From Aureobasidium sp. EXF-3400 (Eukaryota > Ascomycota > Dothideomycetes > Dothideales > Saccotheciaceae): DNA of 64,000 bases. The stretch spans positions 1 to 64,000 of the forward strand of contig SWBL01000223.1 in NCBI GenBank assembly GCA_024195585.1. The letters run 5' to 3'. Shown in pieces: positions 61,402 through 64,000 of the stretch; the first letter of the stretch is position 1; every line of letters starts with the position of its first letter. The notes under the pieces were generated by a model. It was not told the origin of the DNA. It ran no database searches and saw nothing but the letters and a program-made list of their open reading frames with translations. The translations under genes and the position numbers were made by a program.

Positions 61402-63365
61402 TTACTTCCTCTTCGCACTCAACGACTTTAGCGGGTCCGACTTTTTCCTTCCCTTGCCCTTACCCTTCATTCTATTCTGCATTCTCGCTTTCCTGATTCT
61501 GTTCTCTCCACTCTTTCCAAAGCCAACAAAGCCACCATCACCAGCACCTTGAGCCACAGCTGAGTTACCAGGTAACAGATACTCAGGCACGTGTTTCAAA
61601 TGCGGCTGCACGCGAACAGCATGACTTTCCTGATCGTGCCTCAGATGCTGCAGATCCGTCGGGTTCTCTTCGAAATGGCGTTTCAGCTTTTCCGACTTGA
61701 GCAGCTCGGAACGAATCTCGCGAATACGGGCCTCACGGATGGCGATGCGGGTGACTGAGCGCAGGGCATCCGTCATACGGTATCTGAAGCCATCCAAGCG
61801 CTTCATGTCAAAGTGGTAGGGCAGCACTTGCTGGTTCTTCTTTTCCTGCTGGCGGGTGATTTTGGCAATGACTTCTTCATCGTGTTCGGCTGAGGGAATG
61901 GTGGTGGGTTTGTGCTTGCGGTAGAGGGTTTTGGGGACGACAAAGGAGAGAGCCATGCCCGACTTTCCGGCGCGGGCGGTGCGGCCGATGCGGTGGGTGT
62001 AGCTGCGGGATGAGGTGGGCAGGTCGAAGTTGAGTACGCAGGCGACGTTCTTGAAATCGATACCGCGAGAGACACCAAATTCCTTGTCGAGCTTTGAGCG
62101 CTTTTGCTTCTTCTTTGGCTTTTCCTCTGATGTCTTTACTTCCTTCTCTTCGTCGTCGTTCTCGGCGGCTGCCTCTACCAGAGCGGCTGCTTCTCCGTCG
62201 ACAGCAGTGGCTTCAGCATCGTCTTCGACAGCTTCAACCTTCCTTCTCTTGTTGCTTGACTTTTCCTCGTTTCCAACGATTTCGCTGTCGTCGCTAGCAA
62301 TGATAATATCGTAGACACCACGGTTAAATTCGTCTACCACGTGCAGTCTCGAGTTGACGGGCAATTCAGAGTTCAGAATACAACTCTTGATGCCGAACTG
62401 CTCGAGGAACAACTTGAGTCTGTAGCAGCGGTCGATGTCGCTAACGAATACAATGCACTTGCCCTTGATGAGCTTGAGCATGAAGATGGCGTAGATGAGC
62501 AAGAACTTCTCGTCCTCTCCGCATTGGACCACGTATTGTGTGAGAGCTGATGATTCCTTCTCTTCCTGGTCGAGTTCGAGTAGAACGGGGTCTTTGCAGA
62601 ACATGCCCTTGAGAGTGTCGACTTCGGTTCGTAGCGTGGCGCTCATCAGGACGGTCTGGACTGCTTGCGGGATGACTTTGGACAGGTTCTGCAGGTCCTC
62701 ATCGTGGCCGTATGACAGGACAAGGTCGGCTTCGTCGATTACGAGATGTGTGAGGTTTTGTAGTTGCAAGAGAGAAGCGTTGACAAGGCTGGTCGCTCTC
62801 GAGGGTGTAGCGATAACGACGTCGGGAGCTTCAATCAGACGGGCGTGAGCGACCTTGTCGTCCTCCTTGCGGGTCAGATTCTCGATGCGGACTTCTTGGC
62901 CGCAGAAGGCAGCGAACGACAGGGCGACCTTTGCGACCTGGCCAGCAAGTTCGCGGGTAGGGACCAAGATCAGAGCCGAAGTGGTTTTCGTTGACGAGGG
63001 CTGTGCGGATTTGCGGTGTAGGATGGACTGAAGGATGGGGAGGAGGTATGCTGCTGTCTTGCCAGAGCCGGTTCGTGCTCGTGCTGTTCTCTGTTAGTCT
63101 CGCAACTTGAGTAATTAGAAGTAGAGGACTTACCAAGAATGTCCTTGCCCGACAGAGCCAGAGGAATGGCGCGGGCTTGCACAGGTGTTGGGGCAGCAAA
63201 TTTCTCCTTGTTGATGGCCTGCAAAAGGCGCGCATCCAGTCCCAGTTCGGCGAATGTCTTTGCTGTCGGTGTCTTCTTTTCCACCTTTTCCTCGACTTCT
63301 GTCTGGACATCGGTCACAGCCTCTGCCACCTCGGGAACATCCTGGTCGTTCAACTTGCGCTTCAT
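61402..63365 (-). CDS. DBP9: DEAD-box RNA helicase Dbp9 (DDX56 family)
   Basis: Two exons: 63365-63134 and 63083-61402, giving 637 aa. Q motif around [14 protein letters not shown] and PTPVQ. Motif I ARTGSGKT (80-87, the splice falls just before it), Ia VPTREL, II DEAD (194-197), [16 protein letters not shown] and [12 protein letters not shown] are all present. A long acidic/basic insertion (Ala/Glu-rich, then [10 protein letters not shown]) between the IIIASDD stretch and motif V is typical of Dbp9. The C-terminus is very basic ([15 protein letters not shown]), suiting nucleolar RNA binding. Known role: early assembly of the 60S ribosomal subunit. Confidence 0.95.
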
Positions 63366-63620
63366 TGTGATTGTATTGTGGTTGTGATATGTGTATTTGT
63401 TGCGCTTGTAAGAAATAAATCGAGAACTTTTGGAAAACCCGCCCGCTCGGACTTTCGCCCCGGACTTTTGCGATGCCAAGTCACCGCTTTCTCTTGCTCC
63501 TCCATCGGCCAACTCTCGTCTTCGAATACACCATGTCCAAGAGAAGATATACTCGAATACAAGCATGAATTGATAGGAAGGCGTGATTATATGTGTCTAT
63601 TGATGGTGTTCTACCGCTAT

Positions 63621-64000
63621 CTAATGCTCGCTTGACTTTTTCGACGTTTTTCCTTTAGGTCCAGCCTGTCCTTTGGCTGCACGCGTTGCCTGTCCATGTT
63701 CGACCTTCTTCAGCTGTCTGTAAGCCGCATCCCACATCTGCGCTCTGATCCACTTTTCTAGATCTTCATCGTTATCAGGAATACCTTCTTGCTGTGTCAG
63801 CTTCTCTTCCTTTGCCTTCTTGATCACTGCTGCCGCAATCTTGACACTGATCTCGCGGACGTTTGTAACGTCAGGAAGAAGTCCCGCGTTCTCGTCCTTG
63901 AGCGCTGGTGCTTGAGCTGCGAGTGCTTTGGTTGCCGCAACCAACAAAGGCGGTGACATGAGCTTTGTTCGGCACAAAATAGCTCCCAGCCCGATGCCGG
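63621..64000 (-). CDS. Malic enzyme, C-terminal part (cut by window edge)
   Basis: The last ~126 codons of a gene that continues beyond 64000. GIGLGAILCRTKLMSP matches the malic enzyme motif GIGLG before the C-terminal helices. LLVAATKALAAQ and LPDVTNVREISVKIAAAVIKKA are typical of the end of the NAD(P)-binding domain. The final ~25 residues are Lys/Gly-rich and not conserved. The enzyme decarboxylates malate to pyruvate; the coenzyme and location cannot be judged without the N-terminus. It lies 256 bp upstream of DBP9 on the same strand. Confidence 0.85.
   Translation of the reverse strand, partial: GIGLGAILCRTKLMSPPLLVAATKALAAQAPALKDENAGLLPDVTNVREISVKIAAAVIKKAKEEKLTQQEGIPDNDEDLEKWIRAQMWDAAYRQLKKVEHGQATRAAKGQAGPKGKTSKKSSEH

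Overview
The window is a gene-dense stretch of nuclear DNA from a filamentous ascomycete (Pezizomycotina). The signs are many short spliceosomal introns, mostly 45 to 70 bp with GTATGT or GTAAGT donors and CTAAC/CTGAC branch sites; a fungal metacaspase, a Zn2Cys6 regulator, a HulA-type HECT ligase and a seven-helix receptor with a CCLPCP motif; and a base composition near 50% GC. Dothideomycetes would fit but I cannot prove the class. I see no mobile element, CRISPR array, plasmid or viral gene and no secondary-metabolite cluster. Exon boundaries were worked out by hand from donor, acceptor and reading phase. Every multi-exon model below closes in frame.

Layout. 0-7.3 kb: an intron-containing tRNA-Leu(CAG), a dienelactone hydrolase/SnoaL fusion, an AAAP amino acid permease with two microexons and the mitochondrial RCC1-like protein Fmp25. 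7.6-18 kb: COG3 (Golgi tether), a type I metacaspase, a DUF202 membrane protein and a putative GPCR. 18-30 kb: EMC1 (ER membrane complex), the Rap-like GTPase Rsr1/Krev-1, an SDR lacking its catalytic residues, a charged low-complexity protein and an uncharacterised HExxH protein. 30-37 kb: a 6.9 kb gene desert. 37-45 kb: a fungal transcription regulator that must be assembled across five exons, a Zn2Cys6 factor and a D-2-hydroxyacid dehydrogenase. 45-52 kb: the Rsp5/HulA ubiquitin ligase, an EamA-type transporter and a PQ-loop vacuolar transporter. 53-64 kb: a Ras guanine nucleotide exchange factor, a cupin, a GH17 cell-wall glucanase, an arylamine N-acetyltransferase, the Dbp9 helicase and the C-terminus of a malic enzyme cut by the window edge.

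How they fit together. These are mostly housekeeping genes, unlinked in pathway. Loose themes are endomembrane traffic and protein quality control (COG3, EMC1, Rsp5), nutrient transport (AAAP, PQ-loop, EamA) and Ras-type signalling (Rsr1 and a RasGEF 30 kb apart). Several pairs are divergent over short shared promoters (FMP25/COG3, EMC1/RSR1, PQ-loop/RasGEF, GH17/NAT).

I do not find a convincing new multi-gene system. The most useful points are: the 36.9-39.6 kb regulator, whose second half has no ATG of its own; four microexons of 10 to 19 nt; two proteins built on enzyme folds with lost catalytic residues; the orphan zincin-like protein; and the gene desert upstream of the regulator.
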